Assembly: GCF_002504165.1 (NCBI RefSeq)
Contig: NZ_CP021404.1
Span: 3,038,001-3,102,000, forward strand
Direction of reading: 5' to 3'
Length of the DNA stretch: 64,000 bases
Source: Pacificitalea manganoxidans
GTDB lineage: Bacteria; Pseudomonadota; Alphaproteobacteria; Rhodobacterales; Rhodobacteraceae
Shown here: positions 46,196 to 55,468 of the stretch, in pieces
How positions within the stretch are numbered: the first letter of the stretch is position 1
Layout: each line of letters begins with the position of its first letter
The notes under the pieces: generated by a model
What the model was told of the DNA's origin: nothing
Database searches by the model: none
The model's input: the letters and a program-made list of their open reading frames with translations, nothing else
Translations under genes and position numbers: made by a program

Positions 46196-48717
46196 TTGAA
46201 TGGTATTTCCGGGGGCTTCGTTTTTCCAATGTTATCGGCGTGGGGCAAAACCGATCCACCTACCGGAGACATGCATCATCTGGCGCATCATTGTGCCGAT
46301 GTCGCAGCCGTGTTTCGCGTCCTCCTTCAGCGCCGCCACACACAGCGGGCGATCCGGTCCGCATTAGGGCGCGACCTGTCTCAGCCGGAGCAAGGCGCGC
46401 TTGTCGTCATGGCCTTTCTGCACGACATTGGGAAATTCGCGCCTGCTTTTCAGGCCAAAGGCTGGCCTAACTGCGACAATGTTAAAACCTGCGGGCATTT
46501 GGAGGCAGGCCAGCACTGGCTGAGGATGCCGCATAGCGGTGCATCCCTCGGTGGGCAGATGGCCGCTCTGGCAGAGATGTGTGGCACGGAGGGACAGGAC
46601 TAATTCGCGGCGATCTTCGCTCATCATGGCCGCCCCCTGCCCGCCCCGAATGAAGCGCGGGCGAATGGGTGTTTCCAAAATTTCGCCGATTATGACTGGA
46701 AGAACGAGGAAACGATCCTTGGCTCCGCGATCGCGGCATGGTTTCCCGATTTAAACACCCTTTGCCTACCGCCCGCCGTTCCAGAACTGGTGCATTATAT
46801 AACCGGCTTATTGGCCTTGGCCGATTGGTTAGGCTCGGACCAAACGGCGTTTGCGTTTATCGCGGATTTCGACGCGGAATATTGGACAAAGGCGCAAGAC
46901 CACGCGCGCGCGCATGTCGATGCCATCGGTCCCGGCCTGCGCCCCGATGCGCTTGCCGGGGGCGCGGACTGGGCTCTGATCTCAGACCATCCCAACCCTC
47001 GTCCCGCGCAGAGCGCGCTGGCGCAGGTCAGCCTCAACGCCCCGCTAGTCATCCTCGAAGCGGAGACCGGAGCGGGCAAGACCGAAGCCGCTTTGTGGCA
47101 CTTCGTCCGTCATCTGGAGGCAGGCAATGTCGAGGCGCTGTATTTCGCCGTGCCGACGCGCGCCGCCGCCCGCCAGCTTCATAGCCGCGTGACCGATGCA
47201 CTGCGACGCATGTTTCGCCTCCGCGAAGAGCCGGTTCTGGCAGTGCCCGGCCAGATCGTTGCGGGGCACGCGCAGGGGCGTCCGCTTCCCGATTTCAAGG
47301 TGCTTTGGGACGATGGCCCCGCCACACATCGTTGGGCCGCCGAACACGCCACGCGCTATCTGGCCGCGCGGATCGCCGTGGGCACTATCGATCAGGCGAT
47401 GCTTGCGGGTCTACAGGTCAAACATGCCCATTTGCGCGGCTCGGCATTGGCGCGCGCGCTACTGGTCATGGATGAGGTCCACGCCTCGGACGCGTGGATG
47501 ACGGATATCCAGAAATCGACCCTCGATGCGCATCTGGCGCTTGGAGGTCATGCGCTGCTGATGTCGGCCACGCTGGGCGCTGCCGCGCGATGCCGCTGGA
47601 CGGACGCGCCCTTGCCCGATCCCGATGCAGCCGCCGCCACCGCCTACCCTGCGATATGGCTTGGCAGGGATCTGTTGCCGGTAGCGCCCGATCCAGCCGC
47701 GGAAAAGCGTGTCACAGTGCGCCCCCATCGGGGGTGGAGCGGCACAGAGGCGGCGCAACTAGCACTCGATGCCGCGCGGCAGGGTGCCAAGGTTTTAGTC
47801 ATCCGCAACACGGTCGACCGCGCCCGCGAAACATGGGCCGCCTGCGCCGAAGCGGCGCCGGAGCTTGTCATGTCCGTCGATGGGCAGCCCAGCCTGCATC
47901 ACAGCCGATTTGCCGCCGAAGATCGGGCCCGGCTGGATACATGTGTCGAACAGGTTCTGGGCAAAGGGTCTGCTGAGGCGGGCGTGATCGTGGTCGGCAC
48001 CCAGACGCTTGAACAAAGCCTCGATATCAGCGCGGACCTCCTCATCACCGATCTGTGCCCAATGGATGTGTTGTTGCAGCGGATCGGGCGGCTGCACCGC
48101 CATGCCGGGGCCGCGCACCCGCCGGGTTTCGATACCGCGACCTGCATCGTCCTCGTTCCTGAACAGGGCTTGGCCCCGCTGACCCGCAAGGCCGAGAACG
48201 GGCTTGGCGTCTTTGAAAACGCGGCGCAGATTTCAGGGGTTTATATCGATGTCTGCGTTTTGCAGGCGACTTTGGATCAGATCACCGCCAATCCGCTTTG
48301 GTCGATCCCGGCCATGAACCGGCACCTTGTCGAGGCTGCAACGCATCCGCAGCTTCTGGACCGGATCGCGGAACGTGAGGGGTGGCAGACCCATCGCGGA
48401 CGGATGACCGGCAAAGGCTACGCCGAACGGCTGGCCGCACGTCATGTTGTGCTGGACCGAACCAGCCCGCTTGCGCCCTTTCCCGCGATGAGGCGATCCG
48501 CACCCGGCTGGGGTCCGACGGTGTGCTCATCCGGTTCCCCGATGGCACCCGTGGCCCTTTTGGCACCGCGATCAGCCGGATGGCCTTTCCCGCGCAGTGG
48601 TCTCACGGGCTGGACCCCGACACGCTGGAACTGCTGACGGACGCTCACGAGCTGCACCTGACGGTGTCAGAGCGGACCTTTCTTTACGATACTTCGGGGC
48701 TCACGCGATATGAGTGA
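46196..48717 (+). pseudogene. cas3: CRISPR-associated helicase/nuclease Cas3 (type I-E), broken by a stop codon and a frameshift
   Basis: The first codon is 46196 or, more family-like, the ATG at 46229 (MLSAWGKTD). HD nuclease residues are seen in HHLAHHCADV and FLHDIGKFAPAF. An in-frame TAA at 46601-46603 interrupts ...TEGQD/FAAIFAHHGRPLP, after which the same frame continues through EAETGAGKTEAA (Walker A), VMDEVHASD, SATLG, GTQTLEQSLDIS and RIGRLHRHAG. Between about 48466 and 48495 the homologous frame shifts by one base, and the true C-terminus (LTVSERTFLYDTSGLTRYE) ends at 48717. Adding one base restores 829 residues. Full-length Cas3 cannot be made. Confidence 0.85.
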
Positions 48718-50248
48718 ACTGGCTTATAACCTGCTGACCGAACCCTTGGTCGATACCGACCAAGGGCTGCTTACGCTGCCCGGTGTGTTTGCGGCGATGA
48801 CGCGAGGGGATCTCACGCAGTTTGACGCATTGCGCCCGCATCAACGCCCGGCATGGCACATGTTTCTTGTGCAACTGGGGGTGCTCGCGCTGGATGCAGG
48901 GGGGCTGCGCGATCTGCCGGAGGACGAAGCCACATGGCGTCAGCTTCTGCGCGGATTGAACGCCGATCATCCTGATGACGCGCCGTGGTGCCTGATCGCC
49001 CCCGAAGAAACTCCGGCATTTCTGCAACCGCCTTGGCCTAAGACCCCGGTGAAATCCGACACCGTCAGCACGCCCGACGGGCTGGATATGCTGATCACGA
49101 CCCGAAACCACGATCTAAAAGTCGCCGTGGCGCAGCAGGCCCGGCCTGCGGACTGGATACACGCCTTGGTCAGTCTTCAGACGATGGAAGGCTTCAGTGG
49201 CCCGACATGGTATGGAGCCTCGCGCATGAATGGCGGCTCCTCCTCACGCGCGATGCTCACGCTGGCCCCCGCCTTGCCCGACGGCAAGACCGTGCATCCG
49301 TCCCGCTGGTGGCAGCGCGACACCCGGCGCCTGCTGGCCGACCGAAGTGGGGTGCGCGGAATTACTCTGGTCTGGCTGAAAGACTGGCCCGACGGCGTGC
49401 AACTCCGCGTGGGGGAGGATCTCGATCCGCTCTATATCGAGATCTGCCGCCGCATTCGGATATCGCAGAACGAAGGCCGCCTACAGGCGACGAAGGCGGG
49501 CTCGAAAGCCGCGCGCATCATCAATGTCAACGGCATGACGGATGACCCCTGGGCGCCAACCAATATCGCAAAGCCCCGCTCCTTCACGTTGGGCGACGGT
49601 GGCGAGTTTTCCTATGTGCGGCTGTGTGACCTGCTGTATTCCGGGGGATGGACGCCCGCGCCGCTGTGTAAGCCGGCCGAGGGCGACAGTCAGGACATGC
49701 TGCTGGTCGCGGAGGCCTTCGCGCGCGGCAATTCCAAGACCGGAGGCTTCCGCTCACGCGTGGTGCCCATATCCCGGTCGGTGGTCAAAGGGCTGCTTGG
49801 TGAAATCGCGACCGATCAAAGCGCCCTGCTCATCGAAGATATCCGACGGATCGACAGGGCGCTGCGCAGCGGGCTGGCCCTGATGGCCGCCAATGGTCTG
49901 CGCGATGCCGTGGGACCGGACCACTACGCCCGCACCCGTGCTGGCCGGGCGCGGCTCGATCAGGAAGCCGACGCCATGTTTTTCCCCGTGCTGTGGCGAA
50001 TGCTCGATGCACCTAGTTCAGAGGCGCGGCTACAGATCCGCGCACAGTTCATGCTGGATCTGGCGGAGCGGGCCCGCCGCATTTTTCGCGAGGCCTTGCC
50101 CGCCATCCCCTCCACCGCCGTATTCCGCCCCCGCGCGAAGGCCCGCGCCACGGCACAACTGGACCGTGGGCTGCACCTCGCCCTGAAATACAGCGGCCTG
50201 ATCGATCATCTACCGGACCTCAATCAAAAGGAACCCGAGCATGGCTGA
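48710..50248 (+). CDS. casA: Type I-E Cascade large subunit Cse1 (Cas8e/CasA)
   Basis: 512 residues, close to the 502 of E. coli Cse1, with no lesion seen. Typical blocks: NLLTEPLVDTDQGLLTLPGVFAAM at the start, HQRPAWHMFLVQLGVLAL, TPAFLQPP, MNGGSSSRAMLTLAP, and the C-terminal four-helix bundle. Cse1 recognises the PAM and recruits Cas3. The start lies 8 bases before the cas3 stop in the restored frame. cse2 overlaps its end by 8 bases. Confidence 0.92.
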   Translation: MSELAYNLLTEPLVDTDQGLLTLPGVFAAMTRGDLTQFDALRPHQRPAWHMFLVQLGVLALDAGGLRDLPEDEATWRQLLRGLNADHPDDAPWCLIAPEETPAFLQPPWPKTPVKSDTVSTPDGLDMLITTRNHDLKVAVAQQARPADWIHALVSLQTMEGFSGPTWYGASRMNGGSSSRAMLTLAPALPDGKTVHPSRWWQRDTRRLLADRSGVRGITLVWLKDWPDGVQLRVGEDLDPLYIEICRRIRISQNEGRLQATKAGSKAARIINVNGMTDDPWAPTNIAKPRSFTLGDGGEFSYVRLCDLLYSGGWTPAPLCKPAEGDSQDMLLVAEAFARGNSKTGGFRSRVVPISRSVVKGLLGEIATDQSALLIEDIRRIDRALRSGLALMAANGLRDAVGPDHYARTRAGRARLDQEADAMFFPVLWRMLDAPSSEARLQIRAQFMLDLAERARRIFREALPAIPSTAVFRPRAKARATAQLDRGLHLALKYSGLIDHLPDLNQKEPEHG

Positions 50249-50774
50249 CGCCACCCTGCAGACCGGACAGCAATCGGATGTTGCCAGCCGCGCGCTGACG
50301 ATTGCGCAGGCGCTTGCCCATGCCAGCACCCGCGAGAGGGCCGAGACACGCCGCATGGGGGATGAAGGCGCGCCCTTTTTCTGGCGGATGCCTGCCCGGC
50401 TGGGCCTGCGCCCTGACGAAGAACGCGCTTGGCTGGTCTTCACCCGGATGGCCGCATTGCTGACCCCGTCCACCGCAACGGCAACCTTCCACGACCGGAA
50501 CCGACCCTTGGGCGCGGTGCTGGCGGATGGGGGTGCGCCGGGCGGGCGTCTTGAGCAACCGGTGGTATCGGAAGCGCGGTTGGCGCGCCTGCTGGCCGCG
50601 CGGGGCGATTTGCGTCTGTCGGCGCTGGAGCGGGCCGTACGTGCCATCTGCCGGGAAACCCGCGCACTCGACGCCGCCAGCCTCGCCTGGGCCGTCATCA
50701 ACCCGGACGGCAGGCAGATTGCCCGAGACTATTACCGCCGACTGGATGGCGGCGCCCCTGTGACCAAGGACTGA
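50241..50774 (+). CDS. casB: Type I-E Cascade small subunit Cse2 (Cas11/CasB)
   Basis: 177 residues, all-helical and Arg-rich as expected (AFFWRMPARLGLRPDEERAWLVFTRMAALL, RLARLLAARGDLRLSALERAVRAIC). Cse2 forms the belly dimer that stabilises crRNA-target pairing. Open throughout and tightly coupled to its neighbours. Confidence 0.88.
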   Translation: MADATLQTGQQSDVASRALTIAQALAHASTRERAETRRMGDEGAPFFWRMPARLGLRPDEERAWLVFTRMAALLTPSTATATFHDRNRPLGAVLADGGAPGGRLEQPVVSEARLARLLAARGDLRLSALERAVRAICRETRALDAASLAWAVINPDGRQIARDYYRRLDGGAPVTKD

Positions 50775-50777
50775 CAC

Positions 50778-51902
50778 ATGACCCAATCCCGTTTCTTGCA
50801 GATCCATTTCCTTGCGCCCTACACGGCGGCTCTTCTGAACCGCGACGATGCGGGGCTGGCCAAGCGGCTGCCCTTTGGCGGGCATCTCCGCACGCGGGTC
50901 AGCTCGCAATGTCTCAAGCGCCACTGGCGCATTGCGGACGATCCGCATGGGCTGCACACGATCACGGGGGCCGAGCCAGCCTATCGGTCTCGCGAGATCG
51001 TCGAGCGCAAGGTGTTCGCCGGGTGGGCGAGCGACGTTGACGACGCCGTGCTGTCCGAAATCAAGCGCGCCGTCCTGATCGCCGTCTACGGAGACAAGGC
51101 CGAGGCCAAGAAATCCCGCCAAACCCTGCTGATCGGCGCGCCCGAGGTCAATTACCTCTCCACCGAGGCCCAGCGTCTGGTCGCCGAAGCGGCGGGCGAT
51201 GGCAAACAGGCGAAAACCTTGGCCGACGAATGGCTGAAAACCCATAAGCAGAACCTTAAGGCGATGAGCGCCGGGGCCAAGCTGCCTGCCGGGCTGACCG
51301 GCGCACTGTTTGGCCGGATGGTCACATCGGACCCCCGCGCCAATATCGACGCGGCACTGCATGTCGCCCATGCCTTCACCGTCCATGCCGAAGAGGCCGA
51401 GAGCGATTACTTTGTCGCGGTCGATGACCTTGCGCAGGACGAAGACAGCGGCGCCGACACGATCCAGGAAACCGAACTTACCTCCGGATTGTTCTACGGC
51501 TATGTGGTCGTCGATCTGACAGCGCTTGCCCGCAACATCGGCGACGATGCACTGGCCGCCGAGGTGCTGCACAACCTTGTCTACTTGATCGCGGAAGTGT
51601 CACCGGGGGCGAAGCTCGGCTCCACTGCGCCTTACAGCCGGGCCTCGTTCATGCTGGTCGAGGCAGGCAACCGTCAGCCCCGCACGCTTGCCGATGCATT
51701 CCGAACGCCATGCCGCGCCCAGACAGCCGAAGCTATCGGCGCGCTTTGCGATCATTTGCAGGCGCTCGACACGGCATATGACACCGGCGAAACCCGCCAT
51801 GTCATGAGCCTGTCAAACCGCGCGGTGCCCGGCGCCACCGCTGGTAGCCTCAAGGATCTGGCGAGCTTCGCGAAAACGCTCGCGGTGCGAGAGCCTGCCT
51901 GA
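50778..51902 (+). CDS. casC: Type I-E Cascade backbone Cas7e (Cse4/CasC)
   Basis: 374 residues. FLQIHFLAPYTAALLNRDDAGLAKRLPFGGHLRTRVSSQCLKRHWR is characteristic of Cas7e, as are GALFGRMVTSDPRANIDAALHVAHAFTVH and a late SRASFMLVEAG. Six copies coat the crRNA in Cascade. No break is visible. The final base is shared with the cas5 start. Confidence 0.93.
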   Translation: MTQSRFLQIHFLAPYTAALLNRDDAGLAKRLPFGGHLRTRVSSQCLKRHWRIADDPHGLHTITGAEPAYRSREIVERKVFAGWASDVDDAVLSEIKRAVLIAVYGDKAEAKKSRQTLLIGAPEVNYLSTEAQRLVAEAAGDGKQAKTLADEWLKTHKQNLKAMSAGAKLPAGLTGALFGRMVTSDPRANIDAALHVAHAFTVHAEEAESDYFVAVDDLAQDEDSGADTIQETELTSGLFYGYVVVDLTALARNIGDDALAAEVLHNLVYLIAEVSPGAKLGSTAPYSRASFMLVEAGNRQPRTLADAFRTPCRAQTAEAIGALCDHLQALDTAYDTGETRHVMSLSNRAVPGATAGSLKDLASFAKTLAVREPA

Positions 51903-52633
51903 TGCAGGAGTGGTTGCATCTGACCCTGCGCGCGCCGCTGATGTCCTTTGGCGGCGTTGCGATTGACCATCTGGGTCCGACCCGCGATTTTCCGTCGCTG
52001 TCCGCGATTACGGGATTGCTGGCCAATGCGCTGGGCTATGACCGGAGCGAAGACGACAGGTTGCAGGCGTTGCAGGATCGCCTGATCTTTGGCGCGCTGA
52101 TCGTGCAGGAAGGGAGCCGGATTACGGACAACCAGAGCGCTCGCGTCTATGACAAGGAGCCGGGCTGGACCACCTTCGGTCAGCCGGAAATACGCAATAG
52201 CGGTCCATCCTAAAGCAACCCCGCGCTGCCCGAACAGACCGGCAATCAGGCCGGGCGCAAATGGCTGACCCATCGCCGCAGCCGGGATTACCTCGCCGAT
52301 CACGAGGTCCGGATCGCGCTGCGGCTCACCGGCGAGGGCGATCCGACATTGCAGGCCCTGCGCGACGCGCTGCAATGTCCGGCGCGGCCATTGTTCATCG
52401 GGCGCAAGCCCTGCCTGCCAAGCGTGCCGGTCCTGACCGGAGACCTGAGCGCGGAAACGGTGCTGGACGCGCTGCGCGCCATCGGCCTGCCCGGTCGTGC
52501 ACTCTGGCCCGGCGGAGACACGGGCCACGACCTGCCCCCCGGCGCCATGCACTACGACCTGCCGGATCTGCGCCACTGGGCCAGCGGCCTGCATACCGGC
52601 CACCGCGATGTCATCGAGGAGGACATCACATGA
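51902..52633 (+). pseudogene. casD: Type I-E Cascade Cas5e (CasD) interrupted by an in-frame stop
   Basis: The N-terminal part, MQEWLHLTLRAPLMSFGGVAIDHLGPTRDFPSLSAITGLLANALG to ...GQPEIRNSGPS, ends at TAA 52211-52213 (codon 104). The same frame then continues SNPALPEQTGNQAGRKWLTHRRSRDYLADHEVRIAL to the normal C-terminus at 52633. The ancestral product would be 243 residues, normal for Cas5e. Cas5e binds the crRNA 5' handle and is needed for Cascade assembly. The stop is a single-codon lesion with no frameshift. Confidence 0.85.
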
Positions 52634-53388
52634 CCCTGCACCTCATCCACCTGCCGATTGACCTGCGCGCGCTTCACGCTTGGGGCGAGGCCCGCGGCGT
52701 GGGCAAGGGCATCTTTGACGAAGGGCTCGCGCTGCATCATCTGCTTGGCGAAACGTTTGGCGCGGCGGTGCTTCAGCCCTTTCGCCTGATGGTGGCACCA
52801 CGCGCGCGCAGCGGCGCGCTTTACGCCTATGCCGCGCAGTCAGCCGAGGATCTGGCAACAACGGCGCAGACCATCATTGACCCCGCCGCCAGTGCCGCCA
52901 TCGCGCTTGAACAGATGCGCTCGCATCCCCGACCCGAAGCCAGTTGGACACGCGGTCAGCGTCTGGGCTTCGATGTGCGGGTGCGACCGACCGTGCGCCT
53001 TGCCTCACCGCTTACCGTCGGGCGCGAGACGTTCCGCAAGGGCGCCGAGGTCGACGCCTATCTGGCACATGTCGCCCGCAGCGATGACACGGCTGAACGC
53101 GCGGCGGTGTATTTCGATTGGCTCGCCGCGCGGTTTGCCGGTGTCGCGGAACTGGAGGCCGATCTGACCCGTCTTGCGCGCTACGAACGACGCCGGATCG
53201 TCCGCAATGGGCGGGTCGCCGAAGGGCCGGACGCCACGTTCCACGGCACGCTGACCATCGACAATCCCGCAGCATTCGCACGATTTCTGGCACGGGGCGT
53301 GGGGCGCCACACGACCTATGGTTACGGGATGCTGATGTTGCGACCGCCCGGTAAAACGGGGCAGGCGAAAACAGGCACGGCGGCATGA
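52630..53388 (+). CDS. casE: Type I-E crRNA endoribonuclease Cas6e (Cse3/CasE)
   Basis: 252 residues from the ATG overlapping the cas5 stop by 4 bases. LIHLPIDLRALHAWGEARGV and DEGLALHHLLGETFG contain the His-bearing N-terminal ferredoxin fold. The C-terminal ATFHGTLTIDNPAAFARFLARGVGRHTTYGYGMLML has the Gly-rich loop of Cas6e. It cuts pre-crRNA at repeats. The frame is intact although no array is present in the window. Confidence 0.9.
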   Translation: MTLHLIHLPIDLRALHAWGEARGVGKGIFDEGLALHHLLGETFGAAVLQPFRLMVAPRARSGALYAYAAQSAEDLATTAQTIIDPAASAAIALEQMRSHPRPEASWTRGQRLGFDVRVRPTVRLASPLTVGRETFRKGAEVDAYLAHVARSDDTAERAAVYFDWLAARFAGVAELEADLTRLARYERRRIVRNGRVAEGPDATFHGTLTIDNPAAFARFLARGVGRHTTYGYGMLMLRPPGKTGQAKTGTAA

Positions 53389-53389
53389 C

Positions 53390-54265
53390 ATGCTGAAAGG
53401 TCGGCTGGGTCTTGAAAGCTCCAAGGTGCCCCATGTCGACCGCGTCGGGTGTCTCTACCTTGCGCGCGGGGCGCTGGTCGCGCGCAACGGCACGCTCGGC
53501 TTCACCCAAGGCACCCCCACAGCCGCCGACGCATTGAGCGCGGGTGAATACGACATCCCCTTGCAGGGCGTTTCGATCATCCTGCTCGGCCCCGGCTCCA
53601 CTGTCAGCCACGATGCGCTCAGACTACTGGCCCATGCCCGCACCGCTCTTGCCGCCGTCGGCGAAGACGGTGTTCGGATGTATACGGCCCCGCCGATCAT
53701 CGCGGACCGATCCGGTCTGGCACGCCTGCAGGCCCGGATCTGGGCGGATGACGATCTGCGCATAATGACGGCCCGGCGGATGTATGCGCTTCGACTGGGA
53801 GAGGTGCTGCCCCATCGCGACCTCAATGTTCTGCGCGGCATCGAAGGCGCGAGGGTCAAGGAAAGCTATGCGATCTGGGCCCAGCGCATCGGCATCGATT
53901 GGCAGGGCCGCCGCTACGACCGCACCGCCCCGATGAGCGCGGACCTTCCCAATCAGGCGCTCAATCACGCCGCGAGCGCCGTCGAAGCCGCCGCCGCGAT
54001 AGCCGTCTGCGCCACATCCACCATTCCGCAACTGGGATTCATCCACGAAGACCCCGGCCAGTCATTCGTGCTCGACATTGCGGATCTCTATCGCGACACC
54101 ATCACCATCGCGTGCGCGTTCAAGGCCGCCAAGCAGGTCATCGACACCCCCACCGAAAACATCGAGCGCGTCACCCGCCGCCTGACCGGGCGCGAATTGG
54201 CCAAGCGCAAGATCGTCCCTGATATGATCGAACGCATCAAGGCGCTGATCGAGGGCCGCGATTGA
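53390..54265 (+). CDS. cas1: CRISPR integrase Cas1 (type I-E)
   Basis: 291 residues. GRLGLESSKVPHVDRVGCLYLARGALV at the start and LNHAASAVEAAAAIAVCATSTIPQLGFIHE mid-protein match Cas1e, whose metal ligands (Glu, His, Asp) fall in this region and in QSFVLDIADLYRD. It integrates spacers together with Cas2. The frame is complete and its last base starts cas2. Confidence 0.93.
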   Translation: MLKGRLGLESSKVPHVDRVGCLYLARGALVARNGTLGFTQGTPTAADALSAGEYDIPLQGVSIILLGPGSTVSHDALRLLAHARTALAAVGEDGVRMYTAPPIIADRSGLARLQARIWADDDLRIMTARRMYALRLGEVLPHRDLNVLRGIEGARVKESYAIWAQRIGIDWQGRRYDRTAPMSADLPNQALNHAASAVEAAAAIAVCATSTIPQLGFIHEDPGQSFVLDIADLYRDTITIACAFKAAKQVIDTPTENIERVTRRLTGRELAKRKIVPDMIERIKALIEGRD

Positions 54266-54498
54266 TGCCCCTCACCGTAGTCGTCACCCGCAATGTCGAA
54301 AGCCGCTATCGTGGGTTCCTGACCTCGGTCATGCTCGAAGTGTCCGCCGGGGTCTATGTGGCCCCGAACATGTCTCACGGAGTGCGCGACAGGACATGGT
54401 CGGTGATCAGCGATTGGTGGGCCACCGGGACGCCACCAAAATCACGAAATTGGAAGCCATGGACGATCAATGTGGCAACCATCGCCCCGAGGCACTGA
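54265..54498 (+). pseudogene. cas2: Cas2 (type I-E), C-terminus lost
   Basis: The first about 52 residues (MPLTVVVTRNVESRYRGFL, TSVMLEVSAGVYVAPNMSHGV, then RDRTWSVISDWW) are good Cas2e. The next residues, ATGTPPKSRNWKPWT and onward, do not continue the family, and the frame stops at 77 residues instead of about 95. GTPPK may be a remnant of the family C-terminal block, implying an internal deletion of roughly 35 codons followed by a frameshift. Cas2 dimerises through this missing part, so the Cas1-Cas2 integrase is probably dead. Confidence 0.75.
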
Positions 54499-54515
54499 GA
54501 TACAGAACATCCTAA

Positions 54516-54592
54516 TGGCGATCCCTTGAGGACTCGAACCCCAAACCTGCTGATTAGAAGTCAGCTGCTCTATCCAGTTGAGCTAAGGGACC
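54516..54592 (-). tRNA. tRNA-Arg (UCU anticodon)
   Basis: 77 bases including an encoded 3' CCA. Acceptor stem GGTCCCT/AGGGATC, D-arm AGCTCAACTGGATAGAGC, anticodon arm CTGACTTCTAATCAG (anticodon TCT) and T-arm with GGTTCGAGTCC. It decodes AGA and AGG. The 3' end faces the decayed cas operon, 17 bases from the end of the cas2 remnant; tRNA 3' ends are frequent insertion sites. A weak upstream TTGCAC-17-CAAAAC promoter is at 54603-54631. Confidence 0.95.
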
Positions 54593-54698
54593 GCTGAGCG
54601 GCGTTTTGCGGCAAGCTTTCGCTCGGTGCAAGGAAAAGCTGGAACCGTGGCCCCCACGGCCCGGTTGGGGGATTGAACCATTGGAGAGGGGATTACCC

Positions 54699-55334
54699 AT
54701 GACTTGTCGCACTGTGACCGCCGGGGCCTTCGGGGCATTGCTGGCGGGGTCTTTGTCCATGACGCCGCTCTGGGCGCAGGACGCGCGCGCCGAGGCGGAG
54801 GTCGATGCCGCGCCCGCCGCAGGCGCGGAGCAAACCGTCGCGCCAAATTCCGAAGGGGCCGAGCCAGCGATGCCCGCAGGCGACGTGATCCGGGTCGGCA
54901 TTGCCGAAGTCTCGGACACGGATGGCAGCAGCTTGGGCGACGTGCGGGTCGAGGAAACGGCCTCCGGGCAGGTGCTGGTGTCGATCGCATTGGAGGGCCT
55001 GCCCGCTGGGCCGCATGGGATGCATATCCATGAAACCGGCGATTGCACCGCGGAGGATTTCAGCTCGGCCGAGGGGCATCTGGCCGGGGGTGCCGAGCAT
55101 GGCGTGATGGTCGAGGGTGGCCCGCATCCCGGCGACTTGCCCAACATCTCGGTGGGCGAGGATGGCACCGCGACATTTGATGTGTTCAAGGCGGATCTGA
55201 CATTTGATCTGATGGATGATGCGGATGGCGCCGCATTCATCGTGCATGACGGACCCGACGATTACGTCAGCCAACCTTCGGGCGATGCGGGTGACCGGAT
55301 TGCCTGTGGCACGTTTGAGTTCCGGACCGAATAA
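54699..55334 (+). CDS. sodC: Periplasmic Cu/Zn superoxide dismutase
   Basis: 211 residues from the ATG at 54699 after GGAGAGGGG. Signal peptide (cleavage near PLWAQD) and an acidic Ala-rich linker precede the domain. Metal-site residues are visible in GPHGMHIHETGDC, GHLAGGAEHG, PHPGDLPN and FIVHDGPDDY, with the active-site Arg in DRIACGTF. It dismutes superoxide in the periplasm. A terminator follows the gene. Confidence 0.93.
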   Translation: MTCRTVTAGAFGALLAGSLSMTPLWAQDARAEAEVDAAPAAGAEQTVAPNSEGAEPAMPAGDVIRVGIAEVSDTDGSSLGDVRVEETASGQVLVSIALEGLPAGPHGMHIHETGDCTAEDFSSAEGHLAGGAEHGVMVEGGPHPGDLPNISVGEDGTATFDVFKADLTFDLMDDADGAAFIVHDGPDDYVSQPSGDAGDRIACGTFEFRTE

Positions 55335-55375
55335 GCCATAGCTGCACGACAATCATAGCTACACGACAGTGCGGA

Positions 55376-55407
55376 AACCGGCCTGCGGGATCGCGGGCCG
55401 GTTTTTC
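55376..55407 (+). terminator. Intrinsic terminator after sodC
   Basis: Stem AAACCGGCC/GGCCGGTTT with T-run to 55407, 41 bases past the sodC stop. Confidence 0.85.
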
Positions 55408-55468
55408 CTTGCCGTTCGCGGCGTGATTGGCTAGCCCCGCGCCTCTGCCCGATCACAGGACTTGTCAG

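Noticed and set aside
46601-52213. Programmed stop readthrough for the two TAA codons in cas3 and cas5
   Set aside because: The contexts (GAC-TAA-TTC and TCC-TAA-AGC) share no readthrough motif, and a frameshift and a truncated cas2 in the same operon favour decay.
54417-54515. Open frame after cas2 ending exactly at the tRNA 3' end, considered as a transposase remnant
   Set aside because: No transposase motif is visible, and the coincidence of its stop with the tRNA end has no support.
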